A DNA stretch of 64,000 nucleotides from Dellaglioa algida DSM 15638 (lineage in GTDB: Bacteria > Bacillota > Bacilli > Lactobacillales > Lactobacillaceae), in assembly GCF_001434695.1 (NCBI RefSeq), contig NZ_AZDI01000002.1, forward strand, positions 1 to 64,000. The letters run 5' to 3'. A model generated the notes under the pieces. That model was not told the DNA's origin, ran no database searches, and saw only the letters and a list, made by a program, of their open reading frames with translations. Made by a program: the position numbers and the translations under genes. Within the stretch, counting starts at the first letter, position 1. Each line of letters opens with the position of its first letter. Of the stretch, positions 35,955-45,391 are shown in pieces.

Positions 35955-36089
35955 TTTATCGGCCTCCAAGTCTAATAACTAATAGTTTAGCATAAAAACA
36001 TGTTAAGAAACGATTATAATCTGTATAATCAGGTGTAAATACGGAGAAACTTTGGTATTATTAACTATGATATTGAAAGGGGAACAACT

Positions 36090-36323
36090 ATGAAAAATTC
36101 TCAGTTAGTCGCAATCATTAGCCGCTTAGAGGCTATGCAAAAAGAAGAAAACGGCGAAATCCAAACAAGACACTTCGAACGTGAAGGCGTTGAAAAAGGA
36201 ATCGTTGAATATGATCCAGCTATGAAGGCATATACGTTAGAAGATTTAGGTAACCATACTAGATTTCCATTTGATGATATTGATTTAATTGCAATGGAAG
36301 TTTACGATTTATTGTTTGGTTAA
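36090..36323 (+). CDS. ykuJ: YkuJ family protein (DUF1797)
   Basis: A 77-residue soluble protein of the YkuJ family, found throughout Bacilli without known biochemical role. The sequence runs from MKNSQLVAIISRLEAM through HFEREGVEKGIVEYDP to the C-terminal FPFDDIDLIAMEVYDLL. AAAGGGG precedes the ATG. Confidence 0.82.
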   Translation: MKNSQLVAIISRLEAMQKEENGEIQTRHFEREGVEKGIVEYDPAMKAYTLEDLGNHTRFPFDDIDLIAMEVYDLLFG

Positions 36324-36398
36324 TCATTAACTGAAACATAGATTTAAAGACATTTTCGTGTTCTCGAAAATCGATCTTAAAAAAATGGAGGCACTAAG

Positions 36399-38462
36399 AT
36401 GCGGTCAACTTTAAAATATGTTCAGGATAAATTGAGCTCAAGATGGGGTTTCTTCCTCTTGACGCTCGTTTTATTTTGGATTAAAACTGTCGTTGCGTAC
36501 GAAACAAAATTTACGCTTGGTTCGACGGGGAGCATGCAACAATTTTTACTTTATTTAAACCCAATCCCAACGGCTTTATTGCTGTTCGGAATTGCAATTT
36601 ACTTTAGAGGTAAAAAATCATATTGGATTTTGCTGATTGTTGATTTTATTCAAACAACATGGCTTTTTGCAAATATGGTCTATTATCGTGAATTTTCAGA
36701 TTTTCTATCACTAGGAATCATTAAAAATTCAGGTTCAGTTGCAAATAACTTAGATAAAGGAATTGCTGGTATTTTACGTCCAACTGATTTTTTCGTTTAT
36801 CTTGATGTTATTCTTCTAATTTTGTTACTTATATTTAAGTTAGTCAAAATTGATTATAATCCAATCAAGAAACGTTACGCTTTTATTGTGACAATTGCGT
36901 CTATTCTTTTAACTGCCGGTAACTTAGGTCTAGCCGGTAAAGATCGTCCTCAATTGTTAACGAGAACTTTTGATAATAACTATATTGTTAAATATTTGGG
37001 CTTAAATTTCTATGCCGGATATAACGTTTATCAAACACAAAAAGAAAGTGCGACACGTAAAAATGCAACATCAAAAGATATGGATGAAGTCCTGAGTTAT
37101 TTGAATAAGAATCGTGCGGGTTCAAATATTCAATACTATGGAAAAGCAAAGGGTAAAAACGTCTTTGTGCTTCATTTAGAAAGTTTCCAACAGTTCATGA
37201 TTGATTATAAATGGGATGGGCAAGAAGTAACGCCTACCATTAATAAATATTATCATGATCAAAACACGTTATCGTTTGATAATTTCTTCCATCAAGTAGG
37301 ACAGGGGAAAACGTCTGATGCCGAAATGATGTTGGAATCATCACTTTACGGATTACCATCTGGGTCAGCAATGACAACTTATGGGACACAAAATACATTC
37401 CAATCAGCGCCAGCTATTCTTGATCAAAAAGGCTACTCAACGGCGGCTTTCCATGGTGACGTGGGTAGTTTCTGGAATCGTAATAATACGTATAAATCAT
37501 TTGGGTACCAATACTTCTTCAGCGAACCTTATTATGATGTCAAAACTAACTACAAAGTTGGTTATGGGATGAAAGATAAGATTTTCTTGAAGCAGTCAAC
37601 TAAGTACATTGAGCAACTACCTCAACCATTCTATGCGAAATTAATTACATTAACTAACCACTATCCATATGATTTGGATAGTGCAAATGTCTCGATTAAA
37701 AAGACGACCACAGATGATAGTACAGTTGATGGATACGTACAAACGTCTAAATACTTGGACCAATCATTTGAAGAATTTGTTAGTTATTTGAAGAAATCTG
37801 GGCTATACAAAGATAGTATGATTGTCATGTATGGTGATCATTACGGGATCTCTAATAATCATAAAAAGGCTATTGCACAACTTTTAGGTAAAAAAGAAGT
37901 TACGAGTTATGATTTAACAATGTTCCAGAAGGTTCCATTCATGATTCATATGGATGGCCTTAAGGGTGGCATTAATCATACTTATGGTGGTGAAATTGAT
38001 GTTTTACCAACCTTACTTGATCTATTAGGGGTTAAAAATACGGATACGGTTCAATTTGGTAATGATTTATTGTCAAAAAATCGTAATCAAACCGTGGCCT
38101 TTAGAAATGGTGATTTCGTTTCGCCAAACTTTACTAAAGTCGGGAATACGACATACGATACGAAGACCGGTAAAGAAATTAAGACTCTAACGGCGGAACA
38201 ACAAAAAACTTATGATAAAGAATTGAAGCACGTGACAACGTCATTATCATTATCTGATAGTGTTATCACAGGTGATTTATTAAGATTCTACACGCCAAGT
38301 AATTTTACTAAGGTGAATAAATCTGATTACAATTACAAAAAGAGTAAAGCGCTAGAAACACTGAAAAAAGCACAGAAAAAAGAAAAAACAAGCTTAATTG
38401 AACAACATGGTGGTGTATCTACTGAAGATCTATTCAAGACAGACGCACCAGAACTGAAATAA
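36399..38462 (+). CDS. ltaS: Lipoteichoic acid synthase family phosphoglycerol transferase
   Basis: A 687-residue membrane enzyme with five N-terminal helices (about 15-175) and an extracellular sulfatase-fold domain (about 245-610). It polymerises glycerophosphate from phosphatidylglycerol onto a glycolipid anchor. The nucleophile Thr lies in GQGKTSDAEMMLESSLYG (about residue 304), with metal and substrate residues in FHGDVGSFWNR and MYGDHYGI. A Lys/Glu-rich cytosolic-like or wall-spanning tail follows (about 615-687). The anchor would come from the transferases at 31071 and 32283. GGAGG precedes the ATG. If the genome holds several paralogs, this one could be a primase rather than the main synthase. 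Confidence 0.93.
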   Translation: MRSTLKYVQDKLSSRWGFFLLTLVLFWIKTVVAYETKFTLGSTGSMQQFLLYLNPIPTALLLFGIAIYFRGKKSYWILLIVDFIQTTWLFANMVYYREFSDFLSLGIIKNSGSVANNLDKGIAGILRPTDFFVYLDVILLILLLIFKLVKIDYNPIKKRYAFIVTIASILLTAGNLGLAGKDRPQLLTRTFDNNYIVKYLGLNFYAGYNVYQTQKESATRKNATSKDMDEVLSYLNKNRAGSNIQYYGKAKGKNVFVLHLESFQQFMIDYKWDGQEVTPTINKYYHDQNTLSFDNFFHQVGQGKTSDAEMMLESSLYGLPSGSAMTTYGTQNTFQSAPAILDQKGYSTAAFHGDVGSFWNRNNTYKSFGYQYFFSEPYYDVKTNYKVGYGMKDKIFLKQSTKYIEQLPQPFYAKLITLTNHYPYDLDSANVSIKKTTTDDSTVDGYVQTSKYLDQSFEEFVSYLKKSGLYKDSMIVMYGDHYGISNNHKKAIAQLLGKKEVTSYDLTMFQKVPFMIHMDGLKGGINHTYGGEIDVLPTLLDLLGVKNTDTVQFGNDLLSKNRNQTVAFRNGDFVSPNFTKVGNTTYDTKTGKEIKTLTAEQQKTYDKELKHVTTSLSLSDSVITGDLLRFYTPSNFTKVNKSDYNYKKSKALETLKKAQKKEKTSLIEQHGGVSTEDLFKTDAPELK

Positions 38463-38469
38463 CGACTAA

Positions 38470-38498
38470 AGTCATAACACTATGTTATGGCTTTTTTT
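38470..38498 (+). terminator. Terminator of ltaS
   Basis: A 9-bp stem with one G-U pair (38470-38478 with 38484-38492), followed by seven T. Confidence 0.8.
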
Positions 38499-38504
38499 GT
38501 AACC

Positions 38505-38543
38505 TTTACACAATCTTTACAATTCAACCACATGACCTTTACA
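38505..38543 (+). promoter_or_regulatory. PhoP-type box array upstream of pstS
   Basis: TTTACA occurs at 38505, 38516 and 38538, that is 11 and 22 bp apart, with a degenerate copy (ACCACA) at 38527 filling the missing 11-bp register. Phased 11-bp TTAACA/TTTACA repeats are the PhoP-binding pattern of Bacilli. A -10-like TATAAA follows at 38551-38556. Confidence 0.75.
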
Positions 38544-38598
38544 TTGAAAATATAAACTGGATGTATGAGTTAAATGTCGAGAATTTGCGGAGGAAGTT

Positions 38599-39480
38599 AT
38601 GATGAGAAAAGGGCCTTTAGTATTGGTTGGCGGTATTTTAACAGTTATGTTATTAGTTTTATCGGGGTGTGAAACACAATCGAGTTCAGGTAAATCGATC
38701 ACAATTGTTGGATCAACCGCTTTACAACCGTTAGTAGAAGCGGCTGGTGAACAATATGGTACCGAAAATGTTGGTGTCTTTGTCAACGTTCAGGGTGGTG
38801 GTTCTGGAACAGGATTGAGTCAAGTTCAAGAAAAAGCCGTAAGTATTGGTAATTCGGATGTATTTGCTGAAGAGAAAAAAGGGATCGATGCCAGTAAATT
38901 GGTTGATCATCAAGTTGGTGTTGTGGGGATTACACCGGTTGTGAACAAAGACGTTGGCGTTAAAAATGTCTCTAAGAAACAACTTATTGCAATTTTTACT
39001 GGTAAACTAACGAATTGGAAACAATTAGGCGGTGAAGACTTGCCAATCGTTCTATTGAATCGCGCAACTGGTTCTGGAACACGATTAACATTTGAAAAAT
39101 GGGGCTTAGACGGCCAACAAAGTAAGGATGCGCAGGAACAAGATTCAACGGGGATGGTACGTCAGATTGTCGGATCAACGCCTGGTGCAATTAGTTATAT
39201 GGCGTTCTCGTACGTAGATAAAACGGTTGATTCGCTTTCCGTTGATAATGTGAAACCAACTGAAAGTAATGTGGCCTCAAACAAATGGAAAATCTGGTCA
39301 TATGAACATATGTATACGAATGGTGCACCCACTGGCTTAACTAAACAATTCTTAGACTATATGACGTCAGACAAAATTCAAAAACAAGTTGTTAGCAAAT
39401 TAGGTTATATTCCAACCACGCAGATGGAAGTCAAACGTTCTGTTGATGGAAAAATTATAGCAATTAAGAAGGGGATGTAG
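38599..39480 (+). CDS. pstS: Phosphate ABC transporter substrate-binding lipoprotein PstS
   Basis: A 293-residue lipoprotein capturing orthophosphate for the Pst system. The signal peptide ends in lipobox LSGC with Cys24, the target of Lgt (gene at 45392). The binding fold shows ITIVGSTALQPLVEAAG, VQGGGSGTGLSQV and NRATGSGTRLTFE, whose Ser/Thr/Arg residues bind phosphate. GGAGG precedes tandem ATG codons at 38599 and 38602. First gene of pstSCABB-phoU. Confidence 0.95.
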   Translation: MMRKGPLVLVGGILTVMLLVLSGCETQSSSGKSITIVGSTALQPLVEAAGEQYGTENVGVFVNVQGGGSGTGLSQVQEKAVSIGNSDVFAEEKKGIDASKLVDHQVGVVGITPVVNKDVGVKNVSKKQLIAIFTGKLTNWKQLGGEDLPIVLLNRATGSGTRLTFEKWGLDGQQSKDAQEQDSTGMVRQIVGSTPGAISYMAFSYVDKTVDSLSVDNVKPTESNVASNKWKIWSYEHMYTNGAPTGLTKQFLDYMTSDKIQKQVVSKLGYIPTTQMEVKRSVDGKIIAIKKGM

Positions 39481-39482
39481 GT

Positions 39483-40403
39483 ATGGATCCGATTCGTGAA
39501 AGTTTACTAAAAAAGTCTAAAGCATCTAAACTTGAGATGCGCGGTAAAATAATTACTTATTTCTGTATTGGGTTAATTGTTGCCATTGTTCTTGCTATCT
39601 TTTATTTTGTGGCTTCAAAGGGATTAGCGACATTCTTTACTGATAAAGTGTCAATTAAAGATTTTTTATTGGGTAAAAGTTGGAATCCCGGAACACTAGA
39701 CAAATCAGGTAAGCCAGAAGTTGGTGCTTTACCCATGATTTCTGGATCGTTCTTTGTCACATTCTTATCAGCATTAATTGCGACACCATTTGCGATTGGA
39801 ACGGCCATTTTTATGGTTGAAATATCGCCTAATAAAGGTAGTCGAATTTTACAACCGGTTACTGAATTATTAGTCGGTATTCCTTCAGTCGTGTATGGAT
39901 TTATCGGTCTTTCAGTAGTTGTACCTTTTGTCCGGAGTATTTTTGGTGGGACGGGGTTCGGTATTTTATCAGGAACATTCGTTTTATTTGTGATGATTTT
40001 GCCAACGGTAACGTCAATGACTGTTGATACCTTGAAATCAGTCCCTCGCTACTACCGTGAAGCTTCATTAGCTTTAGGAGCAACCCGCTGGCAAACAATC
40101 TATAAAGTTATTTTAAGGGCAGCAACACCGGGCATTATGACTGCTGTTGTCTTCGGGATGGCACGTGCTTTTGGTGAGGCTTTAGCTGTTCAAATGGTTA
40201 TTGGTAATGCATCATTAATGCCATCAAGTTTAATTACACCATCATCAACATTAACAAGTATTTTGACAATGGGAATTGGGAATACAGTCATGGGTTCATT
40301 AGAAAATAATGCGCTTTGGTCACTTGCCTTAATTCTATTATTAATGTCATTATTCTTTAATATGGTTGTAAGAGTTATTGGTAAGAGAGGGGCGCTTAAA
40401 TAA
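39483..40403 (+). CDS. pstC: Phosphate ABC transporter permease PstC
   Basis: A 306-residue inner-membrane subunit with six helices. It carries the cytoplasmic EAA loop YREASLALGATRWQTIYKVIL that contacts PstB, and GIPSVVYGFIGLSVVVPF typical of PstC. It lies 2 nt after pstS and overlaps pstA by 1 nt. Confidence 0.95.
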   Translation: MDPIRESLLKKSKASKLEMRGKIITYFCIGLIVAIVLAIFYFVASKGLATFFTDKVSIKDFLLGKSWNPGTLDKSGKPEVGALPMISGSFFVTFLSALIATPFAIGTAIFMVEISPNKGSRILQPVTELLVGIPSVVYGFIGLSVVVPFVRSIFGGTGFGILSGTFVLFVMILPTVTSMTVDTLKSVPRYYREASLALGATRWQTIYKVILRAATPGIMTAVVFGMARAFGEALAVQMVIGNASLMPSSLITPSSTLTSILTMGIGNTVMGSLENNALWSLALILLLMSLFFNMVVRVIGKRGALK

Positions 40404-41290
40404 TGAATCCTAAAAAAGCAGATAAAATTGCTACAAGTATTTTATACGGTATCGCAGGATTTGTTGTTCTAGTTCTGGCTGCCTTACTTGGTTATATATT
40501 AGTTCGAGGATTGCCACATGTTAGCTGGCAATTTTTAACAACTCCAGCGAAATCATTTTCAAGCGGTGGTGGTGTTGGTATTCAGTTGTTTAACTCATTC
40601 TATCTCTTGTTATTAACGTTACTGATTTCATTTCCTATCTCATTGGGAGCGGGTATTTGGTTATCAGAATATGCAAAGAACAACTGGGTAACAACTGTTA
40701 TCAGAACATCTGTTGAAATTTTAAGTTCATTACCTTCAGTTGTCGTTGGTCTTTTTGGTTTCTTAATTTTCGTTGTTCAATTTAACTTTGGATTTTCAAT
40801 TCTATCGGGTGCATTAGCGTTAACATTCTTTAATTTACCTTTATTAACAAGATCAATTGAAGAATCATTACGTGCAATTCCGTACTCACAACGTGAAGCT
40901 GGGTTTTCATTAGGTTTGTCACGTTGGGAAACTGTGACCAGAGTGGTCGTTCCGGATGCAGTACCTGGTATTTTAACAGGAGTTATTTTAAGTGCTGGCC
41001 GGATCTTTGGTGAAGCCGCTGCTTTAATTTACACGGCCGGACAAAGTGCACCTGCTTTAGATTTCACAAACTGGAATCCAGCAAATATTGCAAGTCCATT
41101 AAATCCAATGCGTCCAGCTGAAACGTTAGCCGTTCATATTTGGAAGATTAACTCAGAAGGTATTATGCCGGATGCATCGGCTGTTTCAGCTGGTGCATCG
41201 GCTGTCTTAATCATCGCCGTTTTATTATTTAACTTCTTGGCACGTTTTGGTGGTAAGGCACTTTATCGTAAAATCACATCAAGCAAATAA
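40403..41290 (+). CDS. pstA: Phosphate ABC transporter permease PstA
   Basis: A 295-residue partner of PstC, with six helices, the EAA loop QREAGFSLGLSRWETVTRVV and SSLPSVVVGLFGFLIFV. The extended C-terminal loop (about 210-250, containing LNPMRPAETLAVHIWK) is typical of PstA. The 1-nt overlap with pstC couples their translation. Confidence 0.95.
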   Translation: MNPKKADKIATSILYGIAGFVVLVLAALLGYILVRGLPHVSWQFLTTPAKSFSSGGGVGIQLFNSFYLLLLTLLISFPISLGAGIWLSEYAKNNWVTTVIRTSVEILSSLPSVVVGLFGFLIFVVQFNFGFSILSGALALTFFNLPLLTRSIEESLRAIPYSQREAGFSLGLSRWETVTRVVVPDAVPGILTGVILSAGRIFGEAAALIYTAGQSAPALDFTNWNPANIASPLNPMRPAETLAVHIWKINSEGIMPDASAVSAGASAVLIIAVLLFNFLARFGGKALYRKITSSK

Positions 41291-41311
41291 ATCATTCAGG
41301 GGGTCAAGAAT

Positions 41312-42115
41312 ATGGCAGAAAATAATATTGAAAAATCTAGAATTATGACCTTCAATGAGGATAAACATGAAATTGCCTTAGAGACAAAAGATTTACATGT
41401 TCATTATGGGTCTAATGAAGCAATTAGGGATGTTAGTTTACAATTTGAACGGTTTAAAATAACGGCATTAATTGGTGCGTCTGGTTCTGGTAAATCAACT
41501 TACCTAAGGTCATTGAACCGGATGAATGATGGGATTGCTGATGTCACAGGGAAAATTATCTATCGTGACTTGGACATTAATAAAGATGATGTTGATATTT
41601 ATGAAATGAGAAAACATATTGGGATGGTTTTTCAACGACCTAACCCATTTTCAAAATCAATTTATGAAAATATTACGTTTGCTTTAAAACGTCATGGTAT
41701 GAAGGATAAACAATTACTTGAAGAACGTGTTGAAAAATCGTTAAAACAGGCCGCACTCTGGGATCAAGTTAAAGATGATTTGAATGTCAGTGCCTTATCA
41801 TTATCTGGTGGACAACAACAACGTTTGTGTATTGCTAGAGCAATCGCCATGGAACCTGATATTCTATTGTTAGATGAACCGGCGAGTGCCTTAGATCCAA
41901 TTTCAAGTCGAATTGTTGAAGAATCACTTTTAGAGTTAAAAGAAAAATACACAATTATTATTGTGACACATAATATGCAACAGGCATCACGTATTTCGGA
42001 TTACACGGCATTTTTCCATTCAGGAAACGCAGTTGAATTTGATAAAACGACAACTATTTTCACACGACCTACAATTAAATTAACGGATGACTATGTTTCA
42101 GGAAACTTCGGTTAA
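41312..42115 (+). CDS. pstB1: Phosphate ABC transporter ATPase PstB (first copy)
   Basis: A 267-residue ATPase driving phosphate import. Walker A GASGSGKST, Q-loop FQRPNPFSKSIYEN, signature LSGGQQQR, Walker B LLLDEPASALD and switch His in VTHNM are all intact. A roughly 25-residue N-terminal extension distinguishes it from the second copy. SD is AGGGGG. Confidence 0.95.
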   Translation: MAENNIEKSRIMTFNEDKHEIALETKDLHVHYGSNEAIRDVSLQFERFKITALIGASGSGKSTYLRSLNRMNDGIADVTGKIIYRDLDINKDDVDIYEMRKHIGMVFQRPNPFSKSIYENITFALKRHGMKDKQLLEERVEKSLKQAALWDQVKDDLNVSALSLSGGQQQRLCIARAIAMEPDILLLDEPASALDPISSRIVEESLLELKEKYTIIIVTHNMQQASRISDYTAFFHSGNAVEFDKTTTIFTRPTIKLTDDYVSGNFG

Positions 42116-42127
42116 GGGGGAGCGCAA

Positions 42128-42883
42128 ATGAGTAAGATAATTGAAACGAATGATGTTCATTTGTATTATGGTAAGAAAGAAGCGCTCAAAGGCATTGATC
42201 TCGACTTTAATGAAAAGGGGATTACTGCGTTAATTGGACCTTCCGGTTGTGGTAAATCAACTTATTTAAGAACGTTAAATCGCATGAATGATTTAATCCC
42301 GGGCGTCACTATTACTGGTGCCGTAAAATTAAAGGGTGAAGATATCTATGGTCCTAAAATGGATACGGTAAGTTTACGTAAAAATGTGGGTATGGTATTC
42401 CAACAACCTAATCCATTTCCATTCTCAATTTATGAAAATGTCGTTTATGGCTTGCGTTTGGCTGGTATTAAAGATAAAGCGACATTAGACGAAGCCGTTG
42501 AAAAAAGTTTAAAACAGGCGGCCGTTTGGGATGACGTCAAAGATGATTTAGGAAAAAATGCGCTCGCTTTATCCGGTGGACAACAACAACGTGTCTGCAT
42601 CGCACGCGTATTAGCGGTTGAACCTGAAGTTATTTTATTAGATGAACCCACTAGTGCTTTGGACCCAGGTTCAAGTAGTAAAATCGAAAATATGTTGCTA
42701 GAATTGCGTGAAAAATATACTATTATAATAGTGACTCATAATTTACAACAAGCTTCTCGAATTTCAGATCGAACGGCTTTCTTTTTGGAAGGCCATTTAA
42801 TTGAAGTTGCACCAACGAGAGAATTATTTACACAACCTAAGCATCAAGAAACGGATGACTACATTAGTGGTCGATTCGGTTAA
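42128..42883 (+). CDS. pstB2: Phosphate ABC transporter ATPase PstB (second copy)
   Basis: A 251-residue ATPase with Walker [11 protein letters not shown]-loop [22 protein letters not shown], Walker [11 protein letters not shown] and switch His in VTHNL. Tandem pstB genes are common in lactic acid bacteria; the two may form a heterodimer or respond differently, which is not decidable here. It lies 12 nt after the first copy, with SD AAGGGGGAG. Confidence 0.95.
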   Translation: MSKIIETNDVHLYYGKKEALKGIDLDFNEKGITALIGPSGCGKSTYLRTLNRMNDLIPGVTITGAVKLKGEDIYGPKMDTVSLRKNVGMVFQQPNPFPFSIYENVVYGLRLAGIKDKATLDEAVEKSLKQAAVWDDVKDDLGKNALALSGGQQQRVCIARVLAVEPEVILLDEPTSALDPGSSSKIENMLLELREKYTIIIVTHNLQQASRISDRTAFFLEGHLIEVAPTRELFTQPKHQETDDYISGRFG

Positions 42884-42900
42884 GGAAGGAAGACAAAATC

Positions 42901-43587
42901 ATGCGATTACTTTTTGATGAAGAACAAGAAAAGCTACACATTAGATTTAGTGAAATGGGCATGATGGTTAGTGAAGCAATTCATAAATCTGTCAGTGCCT
43001 TCATTAATCACGACAAAGAATTGGCTCATGAAGTCATTGTCGGGGATTACAAGATTAACGAACGTGAGATGAAGTTGGAAAAGCAAACGCTTGAAATGAT
43101 TGCGCTGTACCAACCGGTGACGAGCGATTTACGAGATATCGTCACTGTTTTGAAGGCTATTTCAGATTTAGAACGAATGGGTGACCATGCGGTAAGTATC
43201 GCAAGATCGACAATCCGTGTTAAGGGTAATCCTAGAGTGCGAGAAATCGAAGATGAGATTGGTATTATGGGTGATCATGCACGTAAAATGGTTGAAGAAG
43301 TTCTAACTGCCTATATTAAAAAAGATGCTGAAAAAGCACGTAAAGTGGCTAAATCAGATCTTGAAATCGATCAGTACTTTACAACTATTTATGATCAATG
43401 TATCCATGAAATGAAGACTAATCCGGAAACGGTTGTGGGAAGTGCTGACTATTTAATGGTTGCCACATACCTTGAACGTATCGGTGATTATGTGACTAAC
43501 GTCTGTGAATGGATTGTATACTTGAAAAATGGTCGGATTACTGAATTAAACCCCGGTAAATCTGAGTTAGAAAAAGAAAACGAATAA
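42901..43587 (+). CDS. phoU: Phosphate transport system regulator PhoU
   Basis: A 228-residue all-helical protein of two PhoU three-helix bundles. Each repeat ends with the metal-binding (E/D)xxxD signature, seen in DLERMGDHAVSIA and YLERIGDYVTNV. It couples Pst transport to the PhoR-PhoP two-component signal. GGAAGG precedes the ATG. Last gene of the operon before the terminator. Confidence 0.95.
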   Translation: MRLLFDEEQEKLHIRFSEMGMMVSEAIHKSVSAFINHDKELAHEVIVGDYKINEREMKLEKQTLEMIALYQPVTSDLRDIVTVLKAISDLERMGDHAVSIARSTIRVKGNPRVREIEDEIGIMGDHARKMVEEVLTAYIKKDAEKARKVAKSDLEIDQYFTTIYDQCIHEMKTNPETVVGSADYLMVATYLERIGDYVTNVCEWIVYLKNGRITELNPGKSELEKENE

Positions 43588-43601
43588 GTAGTAGTTATTC
43601 G

Positions 43602-43638
43602 ATAGCTGACAATTTAATAATTGTTAGCTATTTTTTTA
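43602..43638 (+). terminator. Terminator of pstSCAB1B2-phoU
   Basis: A 13-bp stem (43602-43614 with 43619-43631), TAAT loop and a run of T to 43638. Confidence 0.9.
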
Positions 43639-43741
43639 GTTAAACGTTAAAATTTAAGTAAAGAACACGCTTTAGAATTGTCAAATAAGTATGATAAGAA
43701 GTACAATGGTGGTAGATTATTCTGAATGGAGGAACTATAAA

Positions 43742-44053
43742 ATGAAAACAAATAAAAAATTTACAAAATCAAACAATAGAATTATATCTGGCGTTGCAGC
43801 TGGACTTGCTGAATACTTGAATTGGAATCCAACGCTTGTCAGATTTCTATTCTTAATGCTAATTTTTGCGACAAAAGGCGCATTTATCCTTGTCTATATC
43901 TTGTTAGCAATTAGTATTCCAGGGAAGAAACGTTCATTTACTAGTTCTTTTGAGCAGTTTACATCTAGTGCTGGTCAACGAACTGGATCAACAACCAAAA
44001 ATAAAAGTGACCGTAAAATTATAAAAGATGTAGAAGTAACAGATAAAAAATAA
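43742..44053 (+). CDS. PspC-domain membrane protein
   Basis: A 103-residue protein of the phage-shock-protein C family. The single PspC domain (about 8-60) reads NRIISGVAAGLAEYLNWNPT followed by a hydrophobic hairpin (FLFLMLIFATKGAFILVYILL). The tail is Ser/Lys-rich and cytoplasmic. Such proteins sense or relay envelope stress, often with LiaR-type control. GGAGGAAC at 43728 marks the ATG at 43742; earlier in-frame codons lack an SD. The next gene is a YvlD-like membrane protein, a common partner. Confidence 0.87.
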   Translation: MKTNKKFTKSNNRIISGVAAGLAEYLNWNPTLVRFLFLMLIFATKGAFILVYILLAISIPGKKRSFTSSFEQFTSSAGQRTGSTTKNKSDRKIIKDVEVTDKK

Positions 44054-44069
44054 TAATGAGGTGATTCAT

Positions 44070-44423
44070 ATGGGATTTTGGCAACGTGTTTTAATTAATG
44101 CCGTGTTATTCTTGGCAATATCTGGCTTTTTTCCGGATACTCTATTCGTAAAAAGTATCTGGGTAGCGTTAATTGCCAGTTTTGTATTAGCTGTTTTAAA
44201 TATGTTAGTTAAACCATTCTTAGTGATACTGTCACTACCGGTGACAATATTTAGTTTAGGCTTTTTCTATCTAATCATTAATGCGTTCATGTTACAAATG
44301 ACGTCCTTTTTCGTGGGTAATGAATTTAAATTCTCGAGTTTTTGGGCGGCATTTGTGATTTCAATCGTGATGAGTATTTCCAACACGATTGTAACAAATT
44401 ACTTTATTCAAAATAGACAATAG
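44070..44423 (+). CDS. YvlD/phage holin family IV-like membrane protein
   Basis: A 117-residue protein with four hydrophobic segments (about 5-20, 25-45, 52-75 and 88-110), including SIWVALIASFVLAVLNMLVKP, typical of the DUF360/YvlD family. Annotation as a holin is by similarity only. With PspC it suggests an envelope-stress module, and there is no phage context. GAGGTGA precedes the ATG at 44070; a GTG at 44061 overlaps that SD and is rejected. Confidence 0.83.
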   Translation: MGFWQRVLINAVLFLAISGFFPDTLFVKSIWVALIASFVLAVLNMLVKPFLVILSLPVTIFSLGFFYLIINAFMLQMTSFFVGNEFKFSSFWAAFVISIVMSISNTIVTNYFIQNRQ

Positions 44424-44434
44424 GGGGCACTAAT

Positions 44435-45373
44435 ATGGCCAATGAAGTCTCAGTTAGAAATTTAGTAGATGCAATGGGATTAACCGTTTTAATTGGAAAA
44501 GAGTACCTGGATGATAAAAAAATAACAACAAGTGATATCTCACGTCCGGGTCTTGAATTGACGGGGTATTTTAATTTTTACCCTAAAGAACGTATTCAGT
44601 TATTTGGGATGACGGAGCATGCTTATGCAAACGGATTAACACATGAGAATCGGCAAGTTGTGATGGATCAACTGGCGACAGACCAAACGCCATGTTTTGT
44701 TGTTTCAAATGATTTAGATGTGCCGCTTGAGCTGTTAGAGATTGTTAAAGAGCGACATATTCCAATCTTAATTTCTAAGTTAACAACTTCTCGTCTATCT
44801 TCTAACATGGTTAACTATCTGGAAGCTAGACTTTCAGAACGCCAATCAATTCATGGTGTTTTAGTCGATATTTATGGACTTGGTGTGATGATTACCGGTG
44901 ATTCAGGTGTTGGTAAATCAGAAACAGCACTTGAATTAATTAGACGTGGTCATCGATTAATTGCTGATGATCGTGTAGATGTTTTCCAAAAAGATGAAGA
45001 GACACTTGTTGGTGAAGCGCCTGCAATTTTGAAACATTTACTTGAAATTCGTGGCATTGGTATTATTGATATTATGAATTTATTTGGTGCAGGTGCAGTC
45101 CGTGATGACACGGATATCTCACTTATTATTCATTTAGAGAATTGGTCACCAGATAAACAATTTGATCGATTGGGTAATGGTGAAGAGTTCGTGAAGATTT
45201 TCGATGTGAATTTACCTAAAATTTCGGTACCAGTTAAAACTGGACGTAACTTGGCCATCATTATTGAAGTCGCTGCGATGAACTTCCGTGCGAAAACAAT
45301 GGGTTATGATGCAACAAAAGTATTTGAAGATAATTTAAATGGATTAATCCAAACAAATTCAAAAAAAGATTAG
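44435..45373 (+). CDS. hprK: HPr kinase/phosphorylase
   Basis: A 312-residue bifunctional enzyme that phosphorylates HPr at Ser46 when glycolytic intermediates are high and removes the phosphate by phosphorolysis. It has an N-terminal domain (about 1-130) and a P-loop kinase domain with GDSGVGKSETALELIRRGH (about 154-172), DDRVDVF, and the family signature EIRGIGIIDIMNLFGAGAV (about 204-222). It heads the conserved hprK-lgt-gpsA-galU cluster. GGGGGC precedes the ATG. Confidence 0.97.
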   Translation: MANEVSVRNLVDAMGLTVLIGKEYLDDKKITTSDISRPGLELTGYFNFYPKERIQLFGMTEHAYANGLTHENRQVVMDQLATDQTPCFVVSNDLDVPLELLEIVKERHIPILISKLTTSRLSSNMVNYLEARLSERQSIHGVLVDIYGLGVMITGDSGVGKSETALELIRRGHRLIADDRVDVFQKDEETLVGEAPAILKHLLEIRGIGIIDIMNLFGAGAVRDDTDISLIIHLENWSPDKQFDRLGNGEEFVKIFDVNLPKISVPVKTGRNLAIIIEVAAMNFRAKTMGYDATKVFEDNLNGLIQTNSKKD

Positions 45374-45391
45374 AGATTGGATGAGAGTGAA

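Noticed and set aside
36350-36398. A hairpin (ATTTTCG/CGAAAAT) before ltaS as a terminator of the YkuJ gene
   Set aside because: It is followed by A-rich rather than T-rich sequence, so it does not qualify as an intrinsic terminator on the plus strand.
44070-44423. Phage holin suggesting a prophage remnant
   Set aside because: The protein is a YvlD-like chromosomal membrane protein beside pspC and hprK, with no lysin, integrase or att-like repeats.
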